Made by a program: the position numbers and the translations under genes. A stretch of DNA of 64,000 nt, from the NCBI GenBank assembly GCA_037447655.1, contig JBBHKE010003455.1, forward strand, positions 747,812 to 811,811. The letters run 5' to 3'. Below, one piece after another: positions 21,365 through 34,541 of this stretch (position 1 is its first letter; each line of letters begins with the position of its first letter). The notes beneath the pieces are model-generated. The model was not told where the DNA came from. It saw only the letters and a list, made by a program, of their open reading frames with translations, and did no database searches. This DNA is from Zygnema cylindricum. Taxonomy: Eukaryota > Streptophyta > Zygnematophyceae > Zygnematales > Zygnemataceae.

Positions 21365-22283
21365 AAGTGCGTCCCCGTGTACTCGATACTTTGATAAAGT
21401 ATTTTAGACTGTAATGAAGATTCTCCGTACTACTTTGAAGAGCGTCCCATTGTACCAAAATGAAATCGGAACTCTGGATTGTGACGGCTGTGGATGTGCG
21501 TACAACTTGTGACGGTTGAAGATGACTACGAAACATACGACGATTGGTGACGTCTACAAAAACAGCGACGACGTAGACGTCTAGTTTTTTGTGACTTTGT
21601 ACATGTTTAAGGTTTTTTGACATTGAGACGCAATGCGTGGCGACGTCACAATGTGACGACGTCAACGTCACTGTTTCAAAAACTTTTTGCCATGGTTTCC
21701 CGATTTCGTTTTTTTGACTTTTTTCACTTGATTTGTCATAGAAATATACCTAAAAATTATTGAAATAATTATTTCTCAAAGATTTTTCATTTTATACCAA
21801 TATTGTCGTGTCTCTTTCTAAAAAGTGTGAGATAAAAGGGATAGTGTGAGAGTGAGAGAGGAGAGGCGTTGACGGACCCATAAATTCATTTTGGGATTTT
21901 GTAAAGGACCCATAAATGAAAGTGGAGGTCTGAGACCCCTACAATATTTTTTCTGTGCATGCCGGTGACGGGTAGGGAGAAAAATAGTGAGTACTCTCCA
22001 TCGTTCTAAATTTTTCGCACTCATGTGGCGTGTGCGTGGATCGTTTTTCATTCGTTGTTTGGGTGACACTTGAACTGAAATCACATCTCTAGGTGATTTT
22101 TGATGATTTTTTTTTATGGGCTGGATTCTCTTGCCCAAGGGTCGGAAAGAGGAAAACGCCAAACTGCGTTCACATGATGACAAACATGGAGTACATTCGA
22201 TCTAAAGTTTTTCTAGTTAAGGACTGAATTTTGGGGGAAAACAACTAAAAAAATTTGATACTTGAATACATGGGGTCACACCC
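21365..22283. mobile_element. MITE-like element, GGGTRTGTCCCCATGT family, copy 2
   Basis: It aligns end to end with 47196-48130. Ends: GTGCGTCCCCGTGTACTCG at the left and ATACATGGGGTCACACCC at the right, a degenerate inverted pair. TTA precedes it and TAA follows it. Inside, the blocks GATTCTCCGTACTACTTTG, GAGCGTCCCA and GGTGATTTTTGATG are shared with the 47-kb copy. No transposase is visible. Confidence 0.65.
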
Positions 22284-22399
22284 TAAGACACATTTACTAG
22301 TTTTTTTAAATTAAAATATCACCGCTCCACAAATAGTAAAACAACCTTGCTTGTGTCAATAAGAAAATTTCCAGACGTTTTCAAACGACGAGGAAAAGT

Positions 22400-22790
22400 A
22401 CACGATTTGTTTTCTCCGTTTGCGTCCGGTATGGTTTATTTTGCATGGGTCTTAAGATTCTAATCCAATTTCGCATCGACCGGACAAGAGACGCAATACC
22501 AAAGCGTATATTCTTCAACCATGAAATGGCACAGGCTAGAAGGCTGTACATCTACAATGTCGTGGAAAGACATGCGATGTCACAAGCAGTAAATAAAAAT
22601 AACGTGCAACAACACGGATTGTCGACGTTGACAACCGTCATAGTTATTGTCAAAGTATACACTCGACACAAACGTAAGTTACGATTTTGTTTTTACGCAT
22701 CAGGACATTTGAAAACCGTGTACGGAGAATCTTACCTGGAATGCAAAATAAGTTCGCTAAGTTACAATTACATGGGGACACGGCCTATTT
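22400..22790. mobile_element. partial inverted copy of the same MITE family
   Basis: The part from about 22620 to 22790 is the reverse complement of 23868-24010, with shared blocks such as ACTTAGCGAACTTATTT and CAAAGTATACA. It ends ACATGGGGACACGGCC. The 123-codon plus-strand frame at 22445-22816 lies in it and is not a gene. The left edge is uncertain. Confidence 0.5.
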
Positions 22791-23244
22791 TCGCGAAATA
22801 TACAAGAGAGTACTAATGCAAAATCGAGCATATTCCGCGGCCGCCTGATTCCTCTTATGAATCGTGACATCATATAATCAATAACATACTCGATTGGAAA
22901 TCAAACTATTGATAATAACATTAACCCATTCACATAATAGTTGGTAGATATTGGTTGACCTACTAGTAAAGCTTGGAGAATTCAAGCTTCTTTGACTAGA
23001 AATGAACTAAAGAAAAAGAAAATAAAAAAAAGTCTTTATTTGCTCTTCCCAAACTCGTAATATAAAACGTAAGATAATTTTAGCACTCAACTTATGAATA
23101 TGATCATTTTTGCTTTATCCATGCCTGTGAGACACACACTCTAAATTTTAGAGGGGTTAAAAAATAGAAAAGACCAAGACTTTACTCAAGTTGTGTGTGA
23201 AACCAGTTTGCACAGGTCACTCCAAATCCTAGATAGCGTGAAGA

Positions 23245-24699
23245 TGACAAATGTTTTAATTCAAAAACTGGAGCAGTTGTAGAGGTAGAAGCTATTGCAG
23301 AACACCAAGGAGAAGCTCTAAAGAAACACCTTCTAAACAAACAAATTTCAGATACTGCAAAGAGAAATATTGCAATATAATATATCCAACAGAAAATTCT
23401 TAGACTACCCAAATCACTCAATTACAACCTATGCACTCACTTTCCAAAGTTTCATGCAAAATGATCCACCAACAATGTTGTTAGAGGTTGAAAATACCAA
23501 AAATCACTTATGCTGGAAAAGATGTCATTATTGAGAAATGTTGAAAGTTACACAATCTTAAACAATATAGTGATTAAGACTATAATAACCTTCTAACCAA
23601 TAACATTCATCTATCGTACTGTACATATTAACGTTAAACGAAACCGTAGGGCACATACGACACAGACAAAACTAGTTTATCCTAGATCCTAAGAAATCAC
23701 AATCTCACATTGTTCAAATAACTAGGAAATAGGTGAACATTTGTTTTGTTTGCCGATTGGCATAAAGTTCTATACAAGAACGGTTTCGGCCAAAGTGGTT
23801 CCATTAAAATTCAAGGTAGGTTGTGGCTCGTCCGATCTTCAAACCCGGCTGTAAGGGCGTGTCCCAATGTAATCATAACTTAGCGAACTTATTTCTTATC
23901 GTAGGGAAGATTCTCAGTACACGATTTTTTAAGTGTCCCAATGCGTAAAGCCGAAATTTTTACACAAGTTTGTGACGATTGTATACTTTGACAATGCTTG
24001 TGATGGTTGTCAACGTTTACAATTTTCGTTGTCGCACCGTATTTTTTGACATTTGTTGTGAGGCCACACTTTGCGTGACATGGTCGACGTACAACATTCT
24101 TGTGATGTGCTATTCAAGGTTGAAAAAAAGCCTTTGCCTTTGCCTCTCACGTCCAATCTTCGTGAAATAACCTTCAATTCTTGAGACCCCTTCAAAAAAA
24201 AAACATCCACAATGGTTACAAACGAACGAAACTAAAAAACTACGTGTACTTCTCTTCGTCGAAAACTTTTGAAATCTTTTGAAATGTTCAAACTTTTTTT
24301 CCTATGTGTGGAGCGGTGATACTTACTTTGGCACATGGGGACACACCCTAATTTATTATCGTCTAGAACCATACCGGTGTTTCGGCACCTCCGCATTACG
24401 ATTTGCTCCAACGCTTGAATTTAGTAGGTTTTTCCACTCGTCGCCTGCATCCTATATTCCAATTGGTTCATACAGCGCTAATTTGACTATAGACGTATCC
24501 TAATCAATTTTTTTTCCTCTAAATGTGTTGGTTACTCTCACGCTATTAGTGGTAAAAAATGAGACCCGACTAGAAAAATTATTCTAAGTTAACGACGCTC
24601 GGCGCCCCATCGGCACCCCACTGGTATTTAGCGTCCCACCGGCGGCCCACCGGCGCTCAGCGCCCCACAAAGGCCTCCTAAGCTCTCAGCCCTGCTACA
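23245..24699 (-). mobile_element. element X, 3' LTR, interrupted by a MITE
   Basis: This matches 34542-35248 and 28332-28391 taken together (CACTTTCCAAAGTTTCATGC, TATGCTGGAAAAGAT, GAGACCCGACT..GAAATTATTCTA blocks). Its high-coordinate end is CTGCTACA, corresponding to TTGTTACA at 35248. A 494-bp MITE at 23855-24348 accounts for most of the length difference between the two LTRs. The low-coordinate edge is approximate. Confidence 0.65.
23855..24348. mobile_element. MITE with TAA target duplication inside the X LTR
   Basis: The ends are GGGCGTGTCCCAATGTA and, inverted at the other end, GGGTGTGTCCCCATGTG, so the terminal repeats agree at 14 of 17 positions. TAA lies on both sides (23852-23854 and 24349-24351). 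The sister LTR at 34.9 kb reads GTGAGTAATTCATTACC at this point with no insertion, giving an empty site. A 3-bp TAA/TTA duplication and GG-rich terminal repeats fit the PIF/Harbinger superfamily. Confidence 0.8.
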
Positions 24700-24719
24700 A
24701 TCTTAAAGCTCCTCTTTTC

Positions 24720-27700
24720 ACAAAATTAGCTTCCAAAACAAGACTCCTCTAAAGCTCTAGACTCACCTGCAAACTTAATCCTCAAGCTTTTCTACATTAT
24801 TTCAATTTTGGAGCTGGTAGAGGTAAGCATATCTACCAGAATCCCTTCCTTGGGCAAATAATAAAATTTAATGATTTTGGCCATAACAAAACGCAAACGA
24901 ATGTCGATATGTTTTCTTTTAAAGTGATGACTTGGGTTACAGGCTACTATAATAGCACCTTGATCGTCACACCACACTATTTGAGTGTGGAATTGCATAA
25001 AACCCAACTCTTGAAAAATTGACTTTACCCAGAGCAACTCTTTTAGTGCGGAGCTGGATGCCATGTAATCTGCCATGTATTTTACCTCAATGGTTGACTG
25101 TAAATTCACCTTTTGCAGTTTGGGGCTCCAAAAGCAACAATATGCAAAACAAATTTAATGGTTGATTGCCTGTATTTCCTTATAGTTGGCATCGCTCCAA
25201 GTATGTAGCTTCACCTCGTTTAGGTCCTTAGTTCTTCCTAGGTATCTCATAACCCTGATTGTTACTTCCTAATCTGCTTTCTTTGGGTTCTAAAGACTAC
25301 AACTCAGAGCACCCGGAATTGTTGCAATGTTAGGTCATGTACAGTTTATTAAAAATAAAAAACTGCCTACTATATGTCACAATGAAATTTTGAACATAAA
25401 TTCCGGCTCCCCTAACTTCACACTGTCTCCAAAATGATTCGTAGGTCAGTTTTTTGTCCTTCTAGTTTGTGTTTAAACTCCATGGGAGTTGCACCGCCTT
25501 TTCCATCCTTCATGTTAAATATATCCAACATATTGCCAATGGCCACTATTTGGGTCACTTTTATGGTCCATTTCTTCCCGTCTCTTTCGACAAATATCCC
25601 TAAAATGTACTTAGCCTCTCCTAAGTCTTTTATTTCAAACCTTATGTTAAGAGATGATTTAACCTTATTAACTTCTGCAATTGTCGTATGAGCAGGAGAT
25701 CATCTACATACACAACTATGAATATGGCCCCATCTTATCTTTGCAATATGAAAATTGAATGGTTTGAGTTAAATCTAACAATACCATAGTTAGTCAAGAA
25801 CTTATCCAATGTCAGGTTCCATTGCTTCGGAGATTTTTTTAGTCCATATAGTGATTTTAGTAGCTTACAAACTAGGTTTTCCTTCCTGATTTCAGCATGG
25901 GACCGATTATCCCACAAGGAAGAAGTATATTAAAGAACACGTCGTCTTTCACCATCTCTAGAGGATTGTTACAAGCGAGGAGAAAATGTCCACTTCAGAT
26001 CCAAAGGCGAAAAAGACATGGAAACAGAAAAACCTTGCGGCTTTTAACGGTTTGTTGCAAGCTTGCACGCCCGCAATTTGTGGTTATTTTCTTACTCACA
26101 ATTTTTCTCACAATTGTTGGAGCGCAATCAAAAGTTAGTATATTTCCGATTGTGTCATATAGATAGTTTATTTCCTTCCCTGTTTCAGCATATATTTCTA
26201 GTTGTTTTACATGGGAAATTCTATCTACTCCATGTAAAATGCATTTTTCACATCTATTTGATGCAATTCCATATCTTCAATAGTTGTTACTGTAAAGAGT
26301 ACTCTAAGAGTTGGTAATTTAACAACCGGAGAGAAGGTTTCCTCATCATCAATGCCTTTTTTTTATAATATCCATTTGTTTTTAACCTTGCCTTCTTTTT
26401 ATTTATTGTGTTATCAGGGTTAAGATTTACATTGATGAACCACTTACTTACGATGGCTTTTTTATCCATAGGTATCTCCACAAGCTCCCATGTTTCGGCC
26501 ATGATGGATTATATTTCATCATTGGCACCTGCGATCCAATGTGATTCTTTTTAGGGGCAAAAAATACCTCTTCGATGTTGAGAGGTTCCCGTGAGCTGGT
26601 AGCCATTGCATACAAACTTCTTGCTCCAGCCTGTCGGCTGTTTGTTCTCTTTCACCCCGGAAATCATAAGGTTCGAATTCAGAGAGTTGGGTGGAATCTT
26701 TTGGCAGGTCTAGGTTCCTCCACTAACACTGTTTGTGGGGTTGGTTTTGTGTAATGATGACTGTAAGAGAATGGTTCAAACTATGTTTTTTTGGAATTCC
26801 TATACATATAGGACATCACGCAAGGTTCGCTTTGCTTGTTTTCCATCTAAATCTACATTCAAGGTTACTTATGTTTTGGAATTGGACACTACAGTGTGTC
26901 CACGTGATAGTGGTGTGTTTTGGTGGAGTTGTTCTAAGGTTGTCCAATTAGGATCGTTTCCAACACATGTGGGCAAGAGCTCTCGTGTCCATGATCCAAC
27001 CCTAGTATTTTTCCCTTCCATTGCACTAGAAAGTACAAACAACCCCTAGTAACTTAGGGTTCGAAAACGGATCACATCCTCCTTTTCCTTCTCATTTTTA
27101 GGTTAAAAGGTAGCAATTTTTCCATGCTTTTTCAAACTGTGGGTAGTACGTGTATCCACGCCTTTTCTCATTACAGTCGTGGTAGATGTTAAGCCTTGGA
27201 TAAAAGTTATATTTGGGGTATTCTGACTATTTTGACCTTTTTCCAAATCAGACTATTGAAGGATTCAACTGGTTTGTTTTTTCTCATTACCTGTTGATTC
27301 CTCTTTTCATCTGGATCTAGATGAATAGCTTTAGCTAGATTCTGTTATTTTTGAGGTAACTATTTTAACTTCTCTGAGGCACTTTTATATTCATCAAGTA
27401 AGCCCCTCATTAACAATAAAGCCCCCTCATTGATAACAATGGCAGCTGATCCTTATGAAAATTTCCTCTTGATCAAACATTTTCTACTAGTAGCTTTCTC
27501 ATTCCATTACAATATTCAACCATGATACCACCTGAATATTAGTAATCCCAAATTTGCTTGTTGTGCTCATTTGGTGTTACATGTTTGTTCTTACAAAAAT
27601 GTCCTTAAAGAAGTTATAGGATTCTGAGACTTTCTTCATTTGGATATGTACCATGCCGAGTTCCTTGGTGATCAGCATCTTGATGGTGTGCAAACACTAG

Positions 27701-28331
27701 GAATTCTTCTTCTTCCAGGTGGCATCTAATTCTACCAAGATCCATTCACCACGTCTATAAGGTCGATACTGATGAAGCAGAGGTCCATCATATCTGCTCA
27801 ATAAATATACTCAGTATTGTGAAGACAGATACCATTTCATCATAGATAGCTTTTACCTGTATATTCCCCTCCTTACATTTATGGCTTCTTGAAACGTAAG
27901 AGGTTCATTGGAAAAGCATATACAGATTTTGAGTTTTGATTTCTTGAACTCATTTTTTGCCCACCGGGAAAAGCTGATGCAAGAATTGATGGTTGACTAT
28001 CAAATCTCGCTTTTCTCTTCTCCGTGGTTTTTTATTCCATCTCGATTGGAGGTGAAGGTGTCGCAACTAAAAATTTGGTTGCAGTATCTTCTGTTACAGG
28101 TGAGTGTTGCAAGTGTTGCAGTGTTGCAGGTACATGTGGAGTGAGTGTTGCACTGTTGCAGGTACAGGTTGAGTGTTACAGGTGAAGTCATAACAGGTGG
28201 AGTCAACGTTCATAAGGTTGATACTGATGAAGTAGAGGTCCATCATATCTGCTCAATAGATATACTCAGTATTGTGAAGACAGTATCCTTGAGAGCACAG
28301 TATCCTTGAGAGCAGGCACGTAACCTTTTAG
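24720..28331 (-). pseudogene. element X internal region, decayed copia pol
   Basis: On the minus strand, low to high coordinate, lie copia RNase H (24792-25109, with MADYMASSSALKELLWVKS and HFKRKHIDIRLRFV), RT (25700-26502, with the YVDD box near 25703-25714 and KLLKSLYGLKKSPKQWN), and, after an apparent deletion of most of integrase, a protease-like WIMDTRALAHMC near 26960-27010 followed by gag traces to 28331. Many stops and frame changes show an old copy. A possible PBS, GGTTACGTGCC, follows the LTR near 28317-28328. Confidence 0.7.
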
Positions 28332-28390
28332 TGTGCAACAAATGGAGCAGTTTTAGCGGTAGCAGCCATTAGAAAACACCAAGGAGAAGT

Positions 28391-29253
28391 TGTTGCTCTG
28401 CAGCAATAGGGACACTGCCAGAAGTTGCAGAGTCACTCATTTAGTAAAGCAAAAGATCACCCAAAAGTACCTCCCAAAATAGTCAACTTTGACCGACTGT
28501 CACTTGAACACCAATGAGCCCGTTTGACTTAAAAGCTCTAATTAGACACAAAGTGACACTCACACAAAGACGGTCTTTAAAGTCACTTTTCCTTAGTGAA
28601 CTTGTACAAGTTGTTCTTCAAAACGTTGAAGTCCAAATTTATACAAACAAGCCTTTCTAACTACCTAACCACCAATCTTATCACTGTACGATACACCATC
28701 GTATTGTAACTACCAATCTTATCACTGTACGATACACCATCGTATTGTCCAGTTTCAGTACCTGGTGCAAGTAATCCTAAGTGTTGTTCTATGCTACGGA
28801 CAACCCTCGTTTGTCCCTAGAATATTCAAACTTAACCGTGCAACTTTAACTACTACGACAAAATGGACCAGGTGGAAACATACCACCGACCACTTTAAAT
28901 ACCAATACTTTTATGACTCCAAAAGTGGTCATATTTTCACCTACGCCAAAAGATCGTTTGTTCGCGGACATTCGAATCTTCATGTGCTCTTTTCGTCAAA
29001 TCCGCATTGTTTTCCGGTCGTAGGATGTAATTCGTCGTCTCAGATAACATCGTACAAATACCTTCAATGTTTCTCTTTTTCTAAATGACGCGTGGAGTAT
29101 TGTGACCCCACTGAAATTATACTGGTGATACCACTTTATTGCTGGTTATTATTGCTTCAGCGACGAGATCATCTTATCGCCAAACAAGCGATAAGATCAT
29201 CTCATCGCTCTCTATGACAGATGGCTCACTGAAAGTCCATATTTTAAAAACAA
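28391..29253 (-). mobile_element. element Y 3' LTR
   Basis: It matches 33546-34535 throughout, starting TGTTGCTCTGCAGCAA and ending TTTAAAAACAA. It contains a tandem duplication of about 40 bp near 28669-28748 (unit ACCAATCTTATCACTGTACG plus ATACACCATCGTATTG). Confidence 0.72.
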
Positions 29254-32200
29254 CACTCCCTCTAAACTTTGGACTCTCATACTCTTAAACCACATGCTTT
29301 TCAGCAATATACCAATTTTGGAGCAGGTAATGCCTTTGTTAACATTTCTTCAATCATCTTTAAATCTGGCAAGTATTGAAGTTTTACGACTTTAAAAAAG
29401 ACTTTTTCCCTGACAAAAGGTTGTCTTATATCCATATGTTTACTGTTAAAATGGTGACTTTGATAGGAGGCAATAAATATGGTCGCTTGGTTGTCACACC
29501 AAACAACTTGTGCTCTGTTCTACATGAATCCTAACTTACGCAAAAGCGACTTAACCCGGAGTAACTCCTTATAGCGCAGCGCTTGTTACCACATTCAACT
29601 TCCAAAATTGATTGAGCCGTGACTTTTTAGAGCTTACTACTCCACCAGCACGTTCTTTTCCTAATCTGCAACACATATCCGATTGTTGATTTGTTTGCTT
29701 CGTATGTCACCATAACATGCTTGGTATGTCACCATAACTTACTTCGCCCCAGGTGCTAATCTTGAATTTTGTTCCTCCTAAGTTAATATATAAATTTTTG
29801 GTCCCACCTAGATATCTCAGAACTCTTTTAGCAACATCCAAGTTTTTCACTTTTGGGCTTGACAGCTTCTACTAAGTACTCCTACAGCTACAACAACGCT
29901 CGGGCGAGCACAATTCATAAAAGAAATTAGGCTACCAACAATTGCCTATAAGGAATATCACTTAAATATTCTTCTGCTGTTACATTTCTTACCAAAACTC
30001 CTGAGGAAGTTGCTTGTCCCTCTAGTTTTTGTCTCTTTTCCATTGGCGTTGCGCTACTTTTTGCATCTGACATTTCAATTTTTTCTAACTTGATTCCTAT
30101 GGCTTATTTCTGTGTCAATTTGATTAATTTATCCACTTGATTAATCTATCCACTTGTACTTTTAGGATATATTTTGCCTCTCCTAAGTCTTTCATGTTGA
30201 ACCTGGCATTCAACGCTTCTTTACTTTGTTTATTTCAATCAATGATTTGCTCATTATGAGCAGATCATCTACATATACTGCAATATAAAACACCCCATCA
30301 TTTCTTTCCATAATACCCCCATCCTTTCTTCCCATAATAGAGACTGAGTGGTCCGAGCTAATTCGGGCAAATCCTAGCTTAGTAAGGAATTCATTCAGCT
30401 TAATGTTCCACTGCTGCGGGGCCTATTTCAATCCATATAGTGATTTTAGTAATTTGTAGACAAGGTTAACTTTTCCTTTTTCTTCCTACATTTTTTAATG
30501 CTTCATATAGATAACTTCTTCTAATTCCCCCGTGCGAAGGCAGTTTTAACGACCATCTGGTGGATATCCATATCTTTTATACAAATTTTGACTGTGGGAA
30601 GTCTAAGTACAAAGGTTTTTTCAAAGTTAATCATTTCCATTTGATTATAACCCTTAGCAATTAGTTTAGCTTTGAATTTCTCAATTGTATTGTCAAGGTT
30701 TAATTTTACCTTGAACACCCACTTACTTCTAATGGCTTTTCGATCTAGTGTGAGCTCAATAGTTTTCCAAGTTTGAGCCACTATAATCAATTTCATTTCG
30801 TCATTCATGACTTCTATACAATGTTTTTTTATTGGTGAAGGAAAAGATTCTTGAATGTTTGAAGGTTTTCCAGATACAGTCGAATGTGCGTACATTAATG
30901 TTGAATCGCTTAGTCCTAAACTGAACCTCTTCCCACTTGTACTGGTAATTTTTCCCTTCGAAAAATCTGACGTTGGAATCGAGGTGTCTCTTTGAGGTTC
31001 TTATAGAATCTTTACTAAATCCAGAGTTATTTGCCTCCAATTTTGAGGATCCAGCCGCTTATTTCTTTAGTAATGGCAGACCGCTTTTCAGCCACTAGTC
31101 TACTTCGTCAATGATAACATATTCCATCTCCTATTTGCTCCTCTTGTCGAGCGTAAGGGCAAATACGTCCACTGAATCTGATTCATCTTTCACTAGGATA
31201 TTTCTAGCTACTACAATTTATCACTATTTGGAAGGTTGAATCTTTATCCTTTTGCAGTGTTATCATATCCTAAAAGAATGTCAGGAATTATTTTTGGCTC
31301 CACTTTCCATGTACTTGCATCATTGTTAAGGATAAATACTTTGCTTCCATTTACTCTAAAATGACTAACATTCGGTTTCTCTTTTGTCTATAGTTCATAA
31401 GGTGTTTTTCTTGGAGTTGCTTTACTTTCCAGCCTGTTTCTAACATAAACTGCACAATTTAAGGCCTCTGCCCATTTCAAACTTACTCCTTTATCTGCAA
31501 GCATTGTCCGAGCACATTTTTTTAGTGTTATTTCTAGTTTTTCCGCAACTCCATTCTGTTCAAGGGAACATAGAACCATCAGCTGGTGTGTAATTCCATA
31601 TTCTATGAGAAAATAGAAAACATCGAACCATCGGTTGGCGTGTAATTCCATGTTCTATGAGAAAAGTGAGACATATTCTCCGCCGTTGTCGCATCTAAGA
31701 TTCAAGATAGGGAACCCATGAATCTTTTCGATCCAGATTTTATTTTCTTGGAAGTATTCAAAAACCTCACTGTTTGTTCGCATGAAGTACACTTTAGTAT
31801 ATCTGGAGAAGTTATCTGTCAGTGTGAGCTTATATCAAACTCCCCCGATAAACGGTATCCTTGCAGGTCCAAACAAATCTGAATGAAACTCTCTAATTCT
31901 AAAACTCTCTTTGCTCTATGCCTACTTTCAATTGGAAATGGTAATTTGTGAATCTTTCCTAACGCACATCTATCATACAACTCATTTGATTTAACCCCTG
32001 ACAATTCCACTTCTTTAGTTATGTCATTTTTCACCAGCTTCCCTAATCTTTCTCTATGAACATGCCCTAACCGTTTATGCCATAGATTATAATCATTTGT
32101 AAAACCTGATTGGAGAACTTTCTTTTCATTAAATTTGCCTGGAAGATCAGTCCTCAGTCCTACACATCAGATTATCTCCTCTAGTTTTTCTACAGCTGCA

Positions 32201-33545
32201 ATAAATCCATCCATCCATCCATACTGAGTACTTGTTTGCCATGTTTCAGACTCACTTCAAATCCTTTGCTCTCTACCAAAGATTTACTGAACAGATTCTT
32301 ACTAAACTCTGGAATATATAATACATCATTCAGAGTTCTGTCTACCATCTGACGATCTATTTTGAGTTCCAAATTCACCTTTCTTTTCAAACTTGCTACT
32401 TCATAACGTGTCATCTGCATAGTGGATGTTTTGTGGTGGGATGGGCTCAAGATTTTCAAACAGCTTGCTGTTGCCACACATGTGAGCTAGTGCTCCTGTG
32501 TCCATAATCCAAGTGTTCTCCTTTGGCCCGAATCTTGCACTTGTCATTGCAAAAATTTCCTTTCCTATCATAATTGGAAAAATATTGGTCCGTCCGTTTG
32601 TTGGAAAAATTTTGATCCATTTGCCAGTTTCGTTTTCTTCTTTCTATGGGATATTTTTAGTTTTAGAAGTAAAAGCAAATGCCTTTTTTGGTTCTTTATA
32701 GTGTTGTCTTTGTTCAAAAAGGGTCGGTTGCTGTTCCATCCCTCTCGAAAATTTCTTGAGTTTCCTTTTTTAGAACTGGACATTCTCGAACCAAATGACC
32801 TTTGTTAAAACAAGAAAAGCATGTCTATGCGTTGTTAAATGGTCGACCTATTTGATACCGATTTCTATTTGAAAAATGAGTATTAAATACCAGACCTGCC
32901 TTACTTCCTTTCATTGTCGGATTAGTAAGACTCTTCCTCTATCACTAGTTGAATTGCAATTGTGATATTCCATGATGATTGGTCTAATTTCTTTAGTGCA
33001 TCAGAGGCGCTTTTCTATTCCTTGGGTAGACCTCTCACAAGTAAGATAGCTTGTTGTGCAGTTGGAAACTGTCATCCTGAGCATGCACTCACTTTTCTAT
33101 TCCTTAGGTAGACCTCTCATAAGTAGCATAGCTTGTTGTGCAGTTGGAAACTGTCTTCCTGAGCATGCACTTTTTAAACACAGCTTCTTAACACCATAAC
33201 AATAATTTGAAATGCGTCCACCTTTGTACTTATACTCAAAATTATTTGTAGCGATTATCATCTGTCACAAAATGTTGGTTTGTTGATACACTTCCTCCAA
33301 TGATGTCCAGATTTCCTTCGCCTTGGCCATCTAAATATGTGCCATTCCAAAGGGAGTGTCTGCTTCAGTGTAGTGCAGTAACACGCTGAGTATTCTTTTT
33401 GCTCCAAGTAGGTTCCGTCTCGGCATGTGAGCCGTCCACCACATTCATGAGCTCTCTTTTAACAAAGTTGGGTTTCATGTTTCCTTTCTAATATAGGTAG
33501 TTGTCTCCATCCAACCTATGTACTTTGTGCAGCGGGGCTATATCC
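29254..33545 (-). pseudogene. element Y gag-pol, decayed copia polyprotein
   Basis: Reading down the minus strand: gag with LDGDNYLY and KPNFVKRELMNVVDG near 33430-33520, a zinc knuckle CFSCFNKGHLVREC near 32776-32825, a protease-like WIMDTGALAHMC near 32470-32520, the gag-pre-integrase and integrase N-terminus (CALGKIHKLPFP, 31819-32034), integrase core remains (31388-31651), RT (30250-30895, ETFVLRLPTVK-type and YVDD near 30262-30273), and RNase H traces 29310-29720. Stops and shifts break every domain. Confidence 0.75.
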
Positions 33546-34535
33546 TGTTCCTTTGCAACAACATGGACACTACTAGAGGCTGCAGCATCAACATGGACAA
33601 TACTACAAGCTGCAGCACAAGTTGCAGAGTCACCCATTTAGTAAAGCAAATGAACATCCAACAGTATCTCCCAAAATAGTCAACTTTGACTGATTGACAC
33701 TTTGAACACCAATGAGTCCCTTTGACTCAAAAACACAACTCAATTAGAGCGCACACTTAACTGAACATCGTGATACAATTTCATAACACAAACTCTAATC
33801 AAACAAAGCGTGACACTCACACAAAGACAGCCTTCAAAGTCATTTTTTCCTTAGGGATAATGTACAAGTTGTTTTTCAAAACGTCGAAGTCCTATATTTA
33901 CAAATAATCCTTTTTTAAGTACCTAACTACCAATCAGGTCAGGGTAAGGTACACTATCGTACTGTCCGGTTTCAATACCTGGTACAATTAGTCCTAAGTA
34001 TTTTTCTCATCTACGGACAACACTGAACTACCAATCAGACCAGTGTATGGTACACTATCGTACTGTCTGGCTACACTACCTGGTAGAATTAATCCTCTCC
34101 GCTACAGACATCCCTAGTTTGTCCCCTAACTACTCAAACTAGATTGTGCAACTTTAACTAATATGACTTAATGTACCTGGTGAAAACATACCTACGACCA
34201 CTTTAAATACCAATACTTTTATGACGTCCTATTTTCACCTACGCCAATAGAATGTTTCTTCAGCGAGATCCGAATCTTTATGTGGTCATTGTGTTTTCCG
34301 GTAGTAGGATGTAACCTAACGTTTCACATTAGATCGTACAAATACTTTAGTGTTTCTATTTTTTTGCCTGACGCGTGTTATATTTTGACGTTGCTGACAT
34401 AATAGTGGTGGTACCACTTCGTCGCTGGTCATCTCTGCTTCAGCGACGAGATCATCTTATCGCCAAACAAGCGACGAGATAATCTCATCCCTATCACTCT
34501 AGATGGCTCATTGGGAGTCCATAGTTTAAAAACAA
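33546..34535 (-). mobile_element. element Y 5' LTR
   Basis: This is the sister of 28391-29253, starting TGTTCCTTTGCAACAACA at low coordinate and longer through an internal duplication near 33925-34080 (ACTACCAATCAG.CC blocks). A gag-like ATG frame starts at about 33640 and appears to run from the LTR into the internal region. Just inside lies GGATATAGCCCC, a degenerate form of the anticodon-arm primer site. Confidence 0.7.
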
Positions 34536-34541
34536 TAGAAG

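Larger units (their letters stand above)
28391..34536 (-). mobile_element. element Y, copia retrotransposon nested in the X 5' LTR
   Basis: The element has LTRs at 28391-29253 and 33546-34535 and a minus-strand pol between them. AGAAG occurs at both ends (28385-28389 and 34537-34541), a 5-bp target duplication. Joining the flanks restores CACCAAGGAGAAGCTTTCAAG, matching the uninterrupted X LTR near 23295. Both Y LTRs carry CGACGAGATCATCTTATCGC-type and TTTGTACGATACACCATCG-type blocks. Confidence 0.78.

Noticed and set aside
22445-22816. 123-codon plus-strand open frame as a gene
   Set aside because: It lies in an inverted copy of a MITE family, and the frame is not kept in the other copies.
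23245-34535. Three LTRs in a tandem retroelement array sharing a middle LTR
   Set aside because: Comparison shows two different LTR families (X and Y); Y with AGAAG duplications is inserted in the X 5' LTR, so nesting explains the order better.
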